From Paenibacillus nasutitermitis (GTDB lineage Bacteria > Bacillota > Bacilli > Paenibacillales > Paenibacillaceae): a stretch of 64,000 bases of DNA. The position numbers and the translations under genes were made by a program. Within the stretch, counting starts at the first letter, position 1, and each line of letters begins with the position of its first letter. Location: positions 372,001 through 436,000 of the forward strand of contig NZ_BMHP01000002.1 in the NCBI RefSeq assembly GCF_014641075.1. The letters run 5' to 3'. Of the stretch, positions 17,809 to 25,575 are shown piece by piece. Under the pieces are notes generated by a model, which searched no databases, was not told the DNA's origin, and saw only the letters and a program-made list of their open reading frames with translations.

Positions 17809-19878
17809 TTAACGGGTGAAAGCTGCTGGCACGCCGCCATCGATCGTTAGCATGCAGCCGGTCGTTTTGGCCGCTTTTGACGATGCGAAGAAGGCAACGC
17901 CTTCAGCAATATCGGAAGGGTAGATGTTCACAAGCAAAGTCGTCCGTTTTTTGTAGTGTTCTTCCAGCTGATCCGGCTCAATTCCGTAGGCCGCTGCGCG
18001 CTCGTTGCGCCAGTTGGAGTTCCAGATAGCCGAACCCTGCAGGATAGCATCTGGCAGAATTGTGTTTACGCGGATTCCGTGCTCTCCACCTTCCGCTGCA
18101 ATACAGCGTGCAAGATGGGCTTCGAGCGCTTTCGCCGAGCTGTAGGCGGTCACGCTTTTGCCAGCGAAGATAGAGTTCTTGGAGCCGATAAACACCATGC
18201 TGCCGCCAATGCTTTGCGTCTTCATCGTTTTGAACGCTTCACGCGCTACGAGGAAATAACCTGTCCCCAGCACGTTCATGTTCAGGTTCCACTCTTTCAG
18301 CGACGTTTCGTCAAACGGACTGGAGGTTGCAAGCCCGGCATTGTTCACGAGAATATCCACGCCGCCGTAATAAAGAGCCGCTTCCGCGAATGCTGCCATA
18401 ACCTGCTCCTCGCTCGTTACATCCATCTTCACGGCGAGTGCGCGGCCTTCCCCGAATTTGCCGTTGATTTCGTCGGCAATTTTCTGAGCGCCTTCCAAAT
18501 TAAGATCGGCGAGCACAACGTGTGCGCCTTCCGATACAAGGCGGCGTGCTGTTTCGCTTCCGATTCCGCCTGCTCCGCCAGTGATGAAGGCGATTTTGCG
18601 GGAGAATTCGGTTTCGGCCGGGGCCAATGTCAGCTTGTAAAGCTCAAGCGGCCAATATTCCACGTTATAGGATTCGTTCTCACTAAGCGAAACAAATGAG
18701 CCAAGAGCCGTTGCGCCGCGCATGACCGCGATAGCTCGGTGATAAAGAGCGCCGCTGACCTGTGCATTGGCACGGGATTTGCCGGTATTGAACATCCCGA
18801 TTCCCGGGATCAGGATGACGCGCGGCGCCGCTTCAAACATGACGTCGCCTTCGTTCTTGTTCCGTTCAAAATAGGCCGTGTATTCCGCCTTGAAATTCGC
18901 GATTCCTTCCGAAACGCTCTGAATCAGCGTTTCAACCGTTCCTGAAGCCGGATCCCATTCAATGTACAGCGGCATCATTTTGGTGTGCACCAGATGATCG
19001 GGACATGCTGCGCCAACCTGGGAAAGCTTTGCTGAATCGCGGCCGTTCACAAACTCCAGCACGTCTGCTTCGTCATCATAGACGGCAAGCATCGGCTTTT
19101 CAGCGCTGACAGCGCCGCGGATGGTCGGCATAACGGCAGCCGCAAGCTCGCGTCTTTTGCCTGCATCAAGAGCACTGTAACGGGCTCCGCCAAATACCGC
19201 TTTCTCATCAATCCGGCTTGCGATGTAATCTTCCGCTTCTGTAATGATTTGCAGCGTTTTGTTGTAGGCTTCCTCCGACGTATCTCCCCATGTGACCAGA
19301 CCATGCTTCTCCATCAGCACAAGCTCGGCTTTGGGATTGGCAAGAACGCCTTCAGCAATCATTTTGGACAAAGTAAAGCCAGGACGAACATATGGAACCC
19401 ACACAAAACGGTCGCCGAAGATTTCCTTGGCAAGCTCACGGCCGTTATCGGTACAGCACAGGCTGATAATGGAATCCGGGTGCGTATGATCCACATGTTT
19501 ATAAGGAAGGAAAGCATGGAGCAGGGTTTCGATGGACGCGCGCGGATGTTTGCTGTCGATCATACAATTGGCCAGATAAGCTACCATATCCTCATCGGAC
19601 ATGCTCTCAAGCTCGAATAACGGACGGATATCCTCCATACGCAGAGCTGTGAAATTCTTTGCTTTCATAGATGCCAGATCGGAACCGCTTCCTTTCACAT
19701 ACATAACTTCGACATCTCTTCCACGAAAATCCTTTATTACGGTTTTCATGGAGGTGTTGCCGCCTCCCCAGTTACATACAGTCCGGTCGGAGCCGATCAG
19801 ATTGGAGCGGTAAACCAGTTCCTCGACGCCGTTTTCAAGAGCCGATGCTTTTTGAGAGTCCCATAATGATTTCGCCAT
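17809..19878 (-). CDS. rhaEW: Bifunctional rhamnulose-1-phosphate aldolase / lactaldehyde dehydrogenase
   Basis: 689-residue fusion. Residues 1-400 or so are a class II aldolase: GGGNTSMKT, HTHPDSIISL with zinc-binding histidines, and LMEKHGLVTWG. Residues 430-689 are a short-chain dehydrogenase with TGGAGGIGSETARRL, NNAGLATSSP, the catalytic YSSAK and a final MLTIDGGVPAAF. It cleaves rhamnulose-1-phosphate to DHAP and lactaldehyde, then reduces or oxidises the aldehyde. It is the first gene of the rhamnose operon; AGGTGATG precedes the ATG. Confidence 0.95.
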   Translation of the reverse strand: MAKSLWDSQKASALENGVEELVYRSNLIGSDRTVCNWGGGNTSMKTVIKDFRGRDVEVMYVKGSGSDLASMKAKNFTALRMEDIRPLFELESMSDEDMVAYLANCMIDSKHPRASIETLLHAFLPYKHVDHTHPDSIISLCCTDNGRELAKEIFGDRFVWVPYVRPGFTLSKMIAEGVLANPKAELVLMEKHGLVTWGDTSEEAYNKTLQIITEAEDYIASRIDEKAVFGGARYSALDAGKRRELAAAVMPTIRGAVSAEKPMLAVYDDEADVLEFVNGRDSAKLSQVGAACPDHLVHTKMMPLYIEWDPASGTVETLIQSVSEGIANFKAEYTAYFERNKNEGDVMFEAAPRVILIPGIGMFNTGKSRANAQVSGALYHRAIAVMRGATALGSFVSLSENESYNVEYWPLELYKLTLAPAETEFSRKIAFITGGAGGIGSETARRLVSEGAHVVLADLNLEGAQKIADEINGKFGEGRALAVKMDVTSEEQVMAAFAEAALYYGGVDILVNNAGLATSSPFDETSLKEWNLNMNVLGTGYFLVAREAFKTMKTQSIGGSMVFIGSKNSIFAGKSVTAYSSAKALEAHLARCIAAEGGEHGIRVNTILPDAILQGSAIWNSNWRNERAAAYGIEPDQLEEHYKKRTTLLVNIYPSDIAEGVAFFASSKAAKTTGCMLTIDGGVPAAFTR

Positions 19879-19893
19879 TTTTTGTCATCACCT

Positions 19894-19929
19894 TTGTTTT
19901 TGATTGTTTTATTTTGTTTCTGTTTGTTT
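19894..19929 (-). promoter_or_regulatory. Candidate RhaR operator: four TTGTTT boxes at 10-bp steps
   Basis: On the plus strand TTGTTT begins at 19894, 19904, 19914 and 19924, one helical turn apart; on the coding strand these read AAACAA. They lie just upstream of the rhaEW ribosome site. Direct repeats of this kind are typical of DeoR-family operators, and the operon encodes a DeoR regulator. No convincing -10/-35 pair was identified; GATACCAT at about 19931-19938 is a possible -10 area. Confidence 0.6.
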
Positions 19930-19964
19930 TTATGGTATCACAGCTTTGCTTATCTGTATAGACA

Positions 19965-20006
19965 AAAATAAGACACATTCGCATATTTGCGATTGTGTCT
20001 TATTTT
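19965..20006. terminator. Bidirectional terminator upstream of rhaEW
   Basis: AAAATAAGACACA-TCGCA pairs with TGCGA-TGTGTCTTATTTT around a 4-5 base loop. AT tracts at both ends allow use in either direction; on the minus strand it ends the Hsp20/small-protein unit. Confidence 0.85.
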
Positions 20007-20039
20007 GACAACAATAGACCACAGGAAATAGATTTCCGG

Positions 20040-20240
20040 CTACACAAACCACTGATCCAAAATCAGCGCAAAAGCACCGGCGCTTACCACTGCCCCGGCA
20101 AAGCTAAACCAGCCGGCACGGATTTTCTGCTGGAACATCCGCAGGATACCGAAGCTGAGCAGTGAAAAAATAAGCAGTATGAATAAGGCTCCGGTCGCAA
20201 ATAATCCGCCTGAAATGGTGCTGATATCGTCAATCGTCAA
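20040..20240 (-). CDS. Small membrane protein of unknown function
   Basis: 66 residues from a TTG at 20240, eight bases after GGAG. Two hydrophobic helices (about residues 12-32 and 43-62) with the basic link RMFQQKIRAG between them. A perfect TATAAT lies 38 bases upstream (20278-20283), so the gene probably has its own promoter although its -35 is weak. A longer in-frame extension exists but has no ribosome site. Family not recognised. Confidence 0.65.
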   Translation of the reverse strand: MTIDDISTISGGLFATGALFILLIFSLLSFGILRMFQQKIRAGWFSFAGAVVSAGAFALILDQWFV

Positions 20241-20422
20241 TTCGATCACTCCTTCTGTCTTCGAAACTATATGCTCTATTATAAGCGAAACGGCATGGTT
20301 TTTGCCATCTTCCGATGGAAGGAACTTAGGACAAATTATTGACAATTTTATCACAGCAGGATCAAGATTGCATGGATTCCAACAGCTTGTCCATAAATGA
20401 AAGCGGACATTCGCCAAGGCGC

Positions 20423-20848
20423 TCAGTCCCAATGAATCGCAGGCTCGAAGGAGCGTTTGCTGCGTGGACGTCTGCGCAGCTTGACCTTCAGAAGGTTCCC
20501 GTCATACACGGCCTGACAGGAACGCGGAAGCACCAGCCTGGGCAGCTTGATCACTTCCTTCCGCTCCCCTTCGAGGCCTGACAGCTTGATATGATCCTCT
20601 CTGGCTACCAGCCTGACCTTGCTTATCTCGACATTTTCACCCAGCGGATAAGATACGGTCACATAGCTTTTGGATTCCGTAATCTCAGCTTTGGACTGCC
20701 TGATTACCGATGACGCCGCAGGCATAGCCTTGGTCATCATTTTTCGTACATAATCCTCAATCCAATCGGGCTGCCGGAACAGGTCGAAACCTTTTGGAAG
20801 CTGCTGTTTGTCCATCCATTTCTCCAGGTCGTCAAAGTCGAATGCCAC
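20423..20848 (-). CDS. Hsp20/alpha-crystallin-like protein
   Basis: 141 residues. The N-terminus (LEKWMDKQQLPKGFDLFRQPDWIEDYVRKMM) is helical; the middle has an alpha-crystallin-like beta-sandwich, with SKSYVTVSYPLG, DHIKLSGLEGE and the LPRLVLPRS segment at the place of the family's P-x-x-V-x strand. The C-terminus is basic. The GTG start is eight bases after GGAGGTG. It is divergent from the gerP cluster, and Hsp20-like coat proteins (CotM, CotP) are known in Bacillus, so a spore-related role is plausible but not shown. Confidence 0.7.
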   Translation of the reverse strand: MAFDFDDLEKWMDKQQLPKGFDLFRQPDWIEDYVRKMMTKAMPAASSVIRQSKAEITESKSYVTVSYPLGENVEISKVRLVAREDHIKLSGLEGERKEVIKLPRLVLPRSCQAVYDGNLLKVKLRRRPRSKRSFEPAIHWD

Positions 20849-21076
20849 AGTAAAGCCACCTCCACGCTTTTAGGATCGCCGGTATCATCATATGCAGCAG
20901 TCAAATTGGCTGTCACTTCTTTGGCAAGCCGTTTAATCGAGGGGGGCTCCGACTTGGAAATGGAACAACTGGGCGTTTGCCGCATAGGATGTAACATCAG
21001 CCTGGTGCTAGAGAATCCGAACATATACAACGAGGATGCCACGAATCCGATAAGAGAAAAGAAGGAGTGAGGAACG

Positions 21077-21298
21077 ATGCCTGCTGTCGTCGGTTTTGTC
21101 AAAATTATTAGTGTGGGCTCAAGCTCCGTCGTCCAGTTTGGCGATTCCATCCAGTTATCGCCCACAAGCTCTTCGAAAACCTATGCCGGTTCAGGATCTT
21201 TCCTGACGGGCAGTTTAGCCAATTCCAACAACGCGGTCAGTGCGACGAATTCATCAGACCCCGACCTTATTGACAACTCGCCTGCCGTGGTAGCGTGA
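21077..21298 (+). CDS. gerPA: Spore germination protein GerPA/GerPF family
   Basis: 73 residues typical of GerPA/GerPF: MPAVVG...KIISVGSSSVVQFGD, then the motif SKTYAGSGSF and a Ser/Asn-rich tail. GerP proteins are coat-associated and help germinants cross the coat in Bacillus. AAGGAG lies nine bases upstream. It is first in the cluster, which fits gerPA by position, but GerPA and GerPF are close relatives and I see no second copy at the end of the cluster. Confidence 0.88.
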   Translation: MPAVVGFVKIISVGSSSVVQFGDSIQLSPTSSSKTYAGSGSFLTGSLANSNNAVSATNSSDPDLIDNSPAVVA

Positions 21299-21305
21299 GT
21301 CCATT

Positions 21306-21509
21306 ATGAATTGGACGGTCCATCAAACCATTACGATTCATCAGCTCCGGGTAGATAGCGTGACGAACTCCTCCGTACTGCAAATCGGTGCGGCAGGATC
21401 GGTACGCTCGCTTTCACAGCTGTACAATACGGGAGGTTTTACCGGCCCGGCCCCGCAGCTGGGCCAGGAAAACCCCCTTTCCTTTGTTCCCCTGCCCAAT
21501 CCGGCCTAG
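21306..21509 (+). CDS. gerPB: Spore germination protein GerPB
   Basis: 67 residues. The GerPB pattern is clear: QTITIHQLRVDSVTNSSVLQIG, a glycine-rich centre (NTGGFTGPAPQLG) and a proline-rich tail. It starts seven bases after gerPA with only a weak ribosome site (GTGAG), suggesting coupled translation. The paralogous core I-x-x-x-S-V-x-x-S-S-V-x-x-I/F-G-D is shared with the other small GerP proteins here. Confidence 0.88.
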   Translation: MNWTVHQTITIHQLRVDSVTNSSVLQIGAAGSVRSLSQLYNTGGFTGPAPQLGQENPLSFVPLPNPA

Positions 21510-21538
21510 CTTGCCAAGTCCTGAAGGAGGTGCCTGTC

Positions 21539-22321
21539 ATGCAGTTCTTTAATGAAGCTCCTTACCCCCCCGGTCAAGCCTGGATGGCATGGAATGAGCG
21601 GCTTCATCATCTGCAGTGCCAACTGGAAGAACAGCAAGCCCTCATTAACTCGCTGTGCAAACAGGTGGAAAACCTGAGCGAGCGGGTTAAAGCAGCGGAG
21701 ACGAGGCCGCAGTACCATATTGACCGGATGGAATATCATTTTGACCAGTTGAAGGTGGAGAAGCTGGACGGCACCCTGAATATCGGCATGACACCACCTG
21801 GCGAGGAGCAGCTCAAGGAGATCGGGCAGCTTGTCGTTCCCGCAGGTCCTTCTCACGCACATCCGGAGTCAATCTGTACGACCAGCAATGAACAAGGCGG
21901 GGCTCCGAATGGTCAGGCTCTCAGCGGATCCAATCAATTCCCGTCCTCCTTTGCTTCCGGCAGTCCGGATGCAACGATGCCCGGTTATCCTTACCCGGAA
22001 ATCCGCCGTGAAATAGATTTCTATTTAAATACCCGGGGACCGGTTATTCTGCAACAGCTTGAAGCCAACTACCAGACTCCGCTCGATCCCTATCACCGCA
22101 GGTTGATTCTGGAAGACATCCGCAAGCAAATGGGCCCGCGCATCCAATTTTATACAAATGCATCCATGACCAAAAGCGGAGCCGCCTCCCCATGCCTGCC
22201 GGAGATGATGGAGCAGCTGCAAACAGAGGTAATACAGAAGACTACCCGCGATATCGATACAGCGCTGCAGAGCTATGTGAGAGGTCTTGCTGCCCAGACA
22301 AACCCACTAATGAAAGAATAG
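21539..22321 (+). CDS. gerPC: Spore germination protein GerPC
   Basis: 260 residues from the ATG at 21539, eight bases after AAGGAGG (the GTG three codons earlier overlaps that site). Residues 20-60 form a coiled coil (LHHLQCQLEEQQALINSL), followed by the GerPC segment YHIDRMEYHFDQLKVEKLDGTLNIG. The linker is Ser/Pro-rich and the C-terminal third is helical (DPYHRRLILEDIRKQMGPRI). It belongs to the gerPA-E operon. Confidence 0.92.
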   Translation: MQFFNEAPYPPGQAWMAWNERLHHLQCQLEEQQALINSLCKQVENLSERVKAAETRPQYHIDRMEYHFDQLKVEKLDGTLNIGMTPPGEEQLKEIGQLVVPAGPSHAHPESICTTSNEQGGAPNGQALSGSNQFPSSFASGSPDATMPGYPYPEIRREIDFYLNTRGPVILQQLEANYQTPLDPYHRRLILEDIRKQMGPRIQFYTNASMTKSGAASPCLPEMMEQLQTEVIQKTTRDIDTALQSYVRGLAAQTNPLMKE

Positions 22322-22332
22322 GAGATTTACTG

Positions 22333-22581
22333 TTGATCAACCAATTTCATGTTGTGAATCATTCGTTATGCGTTGGCAGTATCCAGCTCACTGCTGTAGC
22401 CAGCGCTTCGATCCTGCAGGTTGGAGATTCGGAGCAGATAAATTTGTACTCGATGTTTGACACGCCGCCGGAATCATTGATTATTGGGCCGATCGCCCCG
22501 TTGGCCCCGCCTTTGGGAGAACAGGAAGCAGAAGGCGAGGATGCAGCCGCCACACCGGCTGCAGGGGATGTTCCAGTATGA
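22333..22581 (+). CDS. gerPD: Spore germination protein GerPD
   Basis: 82 residues from a TTG at 22333, eight bases after AGGAG. The GerPD features are FHVVNHSLCVGSIQLTAVASASILQVGD and YSMFDTPPESLIIGP, ending in a Glu/Ala-rich tail longer than in Bacillus GerPD. A longer in-frame extension into gerPC is possible but has no ribosome site. Its stop overlaps the gerPE ATG (ATGA). Confidence 0.88.
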   Translation: MINQFHVVNHSLCVGSIQLTAVASASILQVGDSEQINLYSMFDTPPESLIIGPIAPLAPPLGEQEAEGEDAAATPAAGDVPV

Positions 22582-23036
22582 ATGCAAGCTCAAGCGGGAG
22601 ATTCCCAGTAGACACTTGTTATCCCATCCGTGTGTCAGAGGTTGGTTATTTTCATCTTATCAGTGTGGGGGACTCTTCAATCGTCCAGTTTGGTGACAGG
22701 GCAGATCTGAACGCGTCGCTAAGAGCATTAGCCGTACAAAGACAAAGCGATCACTTGCTTGAGGATGATGTCTATTTTGAAGCTTATTCGATCTTTTCCC
22801 GTCCGCGTCAGGCGTATCCCTCTCTAAAAAATTTCGATGATGGTTATATGACGGTAAAAACATGCCACCTGCAGCCGCGGATTCATGTCGGTTGCATTGA
22901 AATCATTGCCGCCAGCGCTTCAGCTTCGATCTTGATCGGTAATGGTCGGAACCAAACAGCGGAATCGCGCATCAAGCATATCCGGCAATATGCAAAGCCC
23001 CCTTCAACTACCGGCCCACAGGCAGCCATACCCTGA
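22578..23036 (+). CDS. gerPE: Spore germination protein GerPE
   Basis: 152 residues, coupled to gerPD by an ATGA overlap. It shows two family-like strands: VSEVGYFHLISVGDSSIVQFGD near residue 20 and VGCIEIIAASASASILIGN near 105. GerPE is the last gene recognised here; the next gene is not a GerPF homologue. No clear terminator follows before 23198. Confidence 0.88.
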   Translation: MNASSSGRFPVDTCYPIRVSEVGYFHLISVGDSSIVQFGDRADLNASLRALAVQRQSDHLLEDDVYFEAYSIFSRPRQAYPSLKNFDDGYMTVKTCHLQPRIHVGCIEIIAASASASILIGNGRNQTAESRIKHIRQYAKPPSTTGPQAAIP

Positions 23037-23197
23037 TGGCGAATGCCTGATGATTAACTCTGCTCCCGCCGGCTGGGCAGCCCCCCAATTGCGGATGCAC
23101 CCGGTATAAACGTCCAATCAGCGATCTGACTGGCGTCATATGCTGGATTTGTGATCGTTAATATCACAACACATTATCCATTCGGGAGGTAAACATT

Positions 23198-23383
23198 ATG
23201 GGAGGATACCTGCCAGGAGTAGGCGGCGCAGGATACGGTCCGGGCGTTGGCGGCATCGGCTGCGGACCGGCCGTTGGTGGCATTGGCTGCGGACCGGGCG
23301 TTGGCGGCATATGGTCCAACACAGGCGCCATTCTCGTTCTCTTTATTTTACTTGTTATAATTGTCCGTTCTTGTTTCTGGTAA
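23198..23383 (+). CDS. YjcZ-like sporulation membrane peptide with glycine repeats
   Basis: 61 residues: about 37 Gly-rich residues made of a repeated GxGVGGIGCGP unit (three to four copies, two cysteines), then TGAILVLFILLVIIVRS, a membrane helix very like that of YjcZ/YhzE-type sporulation proteins. GGGAGG lies seven bases before the ATG. It is 160 bases downstream of gerPE on the same strand and may be a separate late-sporulation unit. Function of the family is unknown. Confidence 0.75.
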   Translation: MGGYLPGVGGAGYGPGVGGIGCGPAVGGIGCGPGVGGIWSNTGAILVLFILLVIIVRSCFW

Positions 23384-23471
23384 GCCATAAGAAAAACCCG
23401 CCGCGAGGCAGGTTCAGACCATTTATCAAAACTTCATTGTAACGGACATTGAAAAAACAGCTAGGCTGCAG

Positions 23472-23500
23472 GCTGACGCCGGTACTCAACCGACGTCAGC
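23472..23500. terminator. Hairpin between YjcZ-like gene and GH15 gene
   Basis: GCTGACGCCGGT (23472-23483) pairs with ACCGACGTCAGC (23489-23500), one mismatch, 5-base loop. A T-run follows on the minus strand after 13 bases (about 23452-23458), so it may end the glycogen operon. The 217-base gap shows no other feature except a weaker stem at 23395-23412. Confidence 0.55.
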
Positions 23501-23600
23501 TTGTTTCGCTTCATCCGCATTTCTTATATTGCTCCGTTTTTTAGTTTGCATTGATTCAGCTTCACTGCCCGTTCAACCGTTTGTTTTTTCACTCTCCCGC

Positions 23601-25571
23601 TTATTTGGCTGCCCCCGCGAGCTCGGCATATTTGGCCGCATACCGGCTGACGGTTGAGACGTAAGTCGCATGCGACCAGGTAAGCGGCGCAACGGAAAGC
23701 GGCGTCCCGTCTCCCGGATGGATCTGTTCCGGCAGCAGTCCGCTGGAAAGAGCATGTTCATTCACCCATTCCAGCACTTTGCGCGGTCCTTCAAGATCAG
23801 CAGGTTGCTGTGCGGACTCGATATCATAATTGGCGATCCAGAGGGTACAGATGATCCAGGGATTGCCGGGCACATTATCGATGTCGCCGGATTGCTGGAA
23901 GTAATAGTCATTGGTATATCGGGCCACCCCGCCGACCCCACTGCGGATCGAGAGCCCTTCGCGGACCGCTTTCATTGTCCGCACGACCCGGGTGTCGTCC
24001 ACAGGCAGCACGCCGAAATCCCAAATGGCGAACAGGCTGCTTTCAAGGGTCATATCCTTGACCCAAGCATTGTCTTTCTGAATCAGCCCGCGGGCAAAAC
24101 GTCCGGATTCCTCATCCCATAAATGCTCCAGAATTCCTTCTTTGATCATACTGGCCGTTTTGCGGAAATGATCGCTCCGCTCATAGTCGCCGAATAGCTC
24201 CGTAAAAAACGCGCCTGCCATCAGACCGCCGTAGACGGAAGCGACTGTATAGGTCCAGATACCATAACGCTCTTCCCATAGATCATAACTGGGCTTGGGT
24301 AGCGACAGCGCCGGATCGATATAATCGCTTAAGAAAGCCGCACCTTTGCGGATCAGATTATTATAAAGCGACTGCGGCAGCTCAATGATCTGATTTCGGG
24401 TATAATCCTGCCACAAGGCGAATAGGACCAGGGCCGTTTCATCCTCCTGAATCGGCAGTCTCCGGCCTCCCTGCACAATATAAGGATGCCAGCTGGAGCC
24501 TACGGTTCCATCGGGATTGTATTTGTGAAACAGATATCCTTCAGGCGAAAGCGTCTGTGCGCAAAAATGAAAGAACGGCGCAATCACGCTCTGGAAGCCG
24601 GCCGCCGACATCGCGTCCGCAACCAGCGCTCCGTCCCTTGGCCACATATAGCTGTAATGGTCCCGGTTGTACTGGAGAATGTCGGTATCGTTGGCCGCAA
24701 TTATCGCGCCGCGCTCGTCCGTTTGCGTGCGAACAATCAGCAGGCTGAGTCTGAACATCTTGGCCACTTCCGGAGGGAGATCCCCCAGATTGCTTTCGGC
24801 ACGGTGAAGCCAATGCTTCCAATAAATAACGATCCGGCTAAGCAGCTTCTCCGGATGGCTTTCCTGCACATATTGATTGAGGCTTTTCACTTCTTCGAGA
24901 TTTTTGCCGATGGACATCCAATAATAGATGGTTTTTTCCCCGCCGGCCGGGATTACCGTACGAAAACTCATTGTACTGTCAACAGAGCCCTGCGATATGG
25001 AATTCCCCATCAGAGTTCCATCCTCTGCATCGCGCCAGGTTCCTTCCGCCGAGTGAAACCGCTTGATGCCGGTCGTATACTCCGTCATGCCGCCTTCGTC
25101 GGAGAAGCCGTTGAACATAAAATAAGAGGAACGTTTGTAGTGAAACAAGGTATGATTGTCGGGATAATAGGCAGCAGTATCCCCCACCTCCGAGCCGTCG
25201 ATCATCAGATCCTGATGAAAAAACAAACGGAACTCGCGCTCATCGGCCGCTTTGTTCATGATCACTACCCGCTTCAGATAGATGGATTCACGCTGATGAA
25301 TCCCGTCATTGATATGCAGCTCCACTGCAAGCCGGTCGTTCTTTGCCACAATGTTGGTGACAAGCGAATCTTCGATATAACCTAATTCAAACGTCCAATC
25401 GGGTTCTTCCAGCCAGGAGAACTGCCCTCCAGCCCAGATTCCAAAGCGGCAATATTGGCCGCCGACATGATTTAATTGACCCACGAAAGGATAATAAATG
25501 TCGCGGATATAGCAATTATGGTCGAGATTGACGAGGATCTTTCCGTTGCCGATAACAAGATGACGAGGCAT
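23601..25571 (-). CDS. GH15 family glucoamylase / glucan 1,4-alpha-glucosidase-like
   Basis: 656 residues, no signal peptide, so intracellular. The first 260 or so residues form a beta-sandwich (NLDHNCYIRDIYYPFVGQLNH); the C-terminal (alpha/alpha)6 barrel carries YSYMWPRDGA, the likely general acid in YDLWEERYGIWTYT and the likely base in GLLPEQIHPGDG. It should release glucose from alpha-glucans. It follows glgA by only four bases, in the place where Bacillus has the phosphorylase glgP. AAAGGAG precedes the ATG. Substrate (glycogen, maltooligosaccharide or trehalose) is not certain. Confidence 0.9.
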   Translation of the reverse strand: MPRHLVIGNGKILVNLDHNCYIRDIYYPFVGQLNHVGGQYCRFGIWAGGQFSWLEEPDWTFELGYIEDSLVTNIVAKNDRLAVELHINDGIHQRESIYLKRVVIMNKAADEREFRLFFHQDLMIDGSEVGDTAAYYPDNHTLFHYKRSSYFMFNGFSDEGGMTEYTTGIKRFHSAEGTWRDAEDGTLMGNSISQGSVDSTMSFRTVIPAGGEKTIYYWMSIGKNLEEVKSLNQYVQESHPEKLLSRIVIYWKHWLHRAESNLGDLPPEVAKMFRLSLLIVRTQTDERGAIIAANDTDILQYNRDHYSYMWPRDGALVADAMSAAGFQSVIAPFFHFCAQTLSPEGYLFHKYNPDGTVGSSWHPYIVQGGRRLPIQEDETALVLFALWQDYTRNQIIELPQSLYNNLIRKGAAFLSDYIDPALSLPKPSYDLWEERYGIWTYTVASVYGGLMAGAFFTELFGDYERSDHFRKTASMIKEGILEHLWDEESGRFARGLIQKDNAWVKDMTLESSLFAIWDFGVLPVDDTRVVRTMKAVREGLSIRSGVGGVARYTNDYYFQQSGDIDNVPGNPWIICTLWIANYDIESAQQPADLEGPRKVLEWVNEHALSSGLLPEQIHPGDGTPLSVAPLTWSHATYVSTVSRYAAKYAELAGAAK

Positions 25572-25575
25572 AGAT

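Noticed and set aside
23164..23388. Minus-strand proline-rich frame
   Set aside because: Antisense to the YjcZ-like gene, whose ribosome site and membrane helix make it the real gene.
24486..25385. 300-codon plus-strand frame opposite the GH15 gene
   Set aside because: Shadow of the coding strand; no ribosome site and no recognisable domain.
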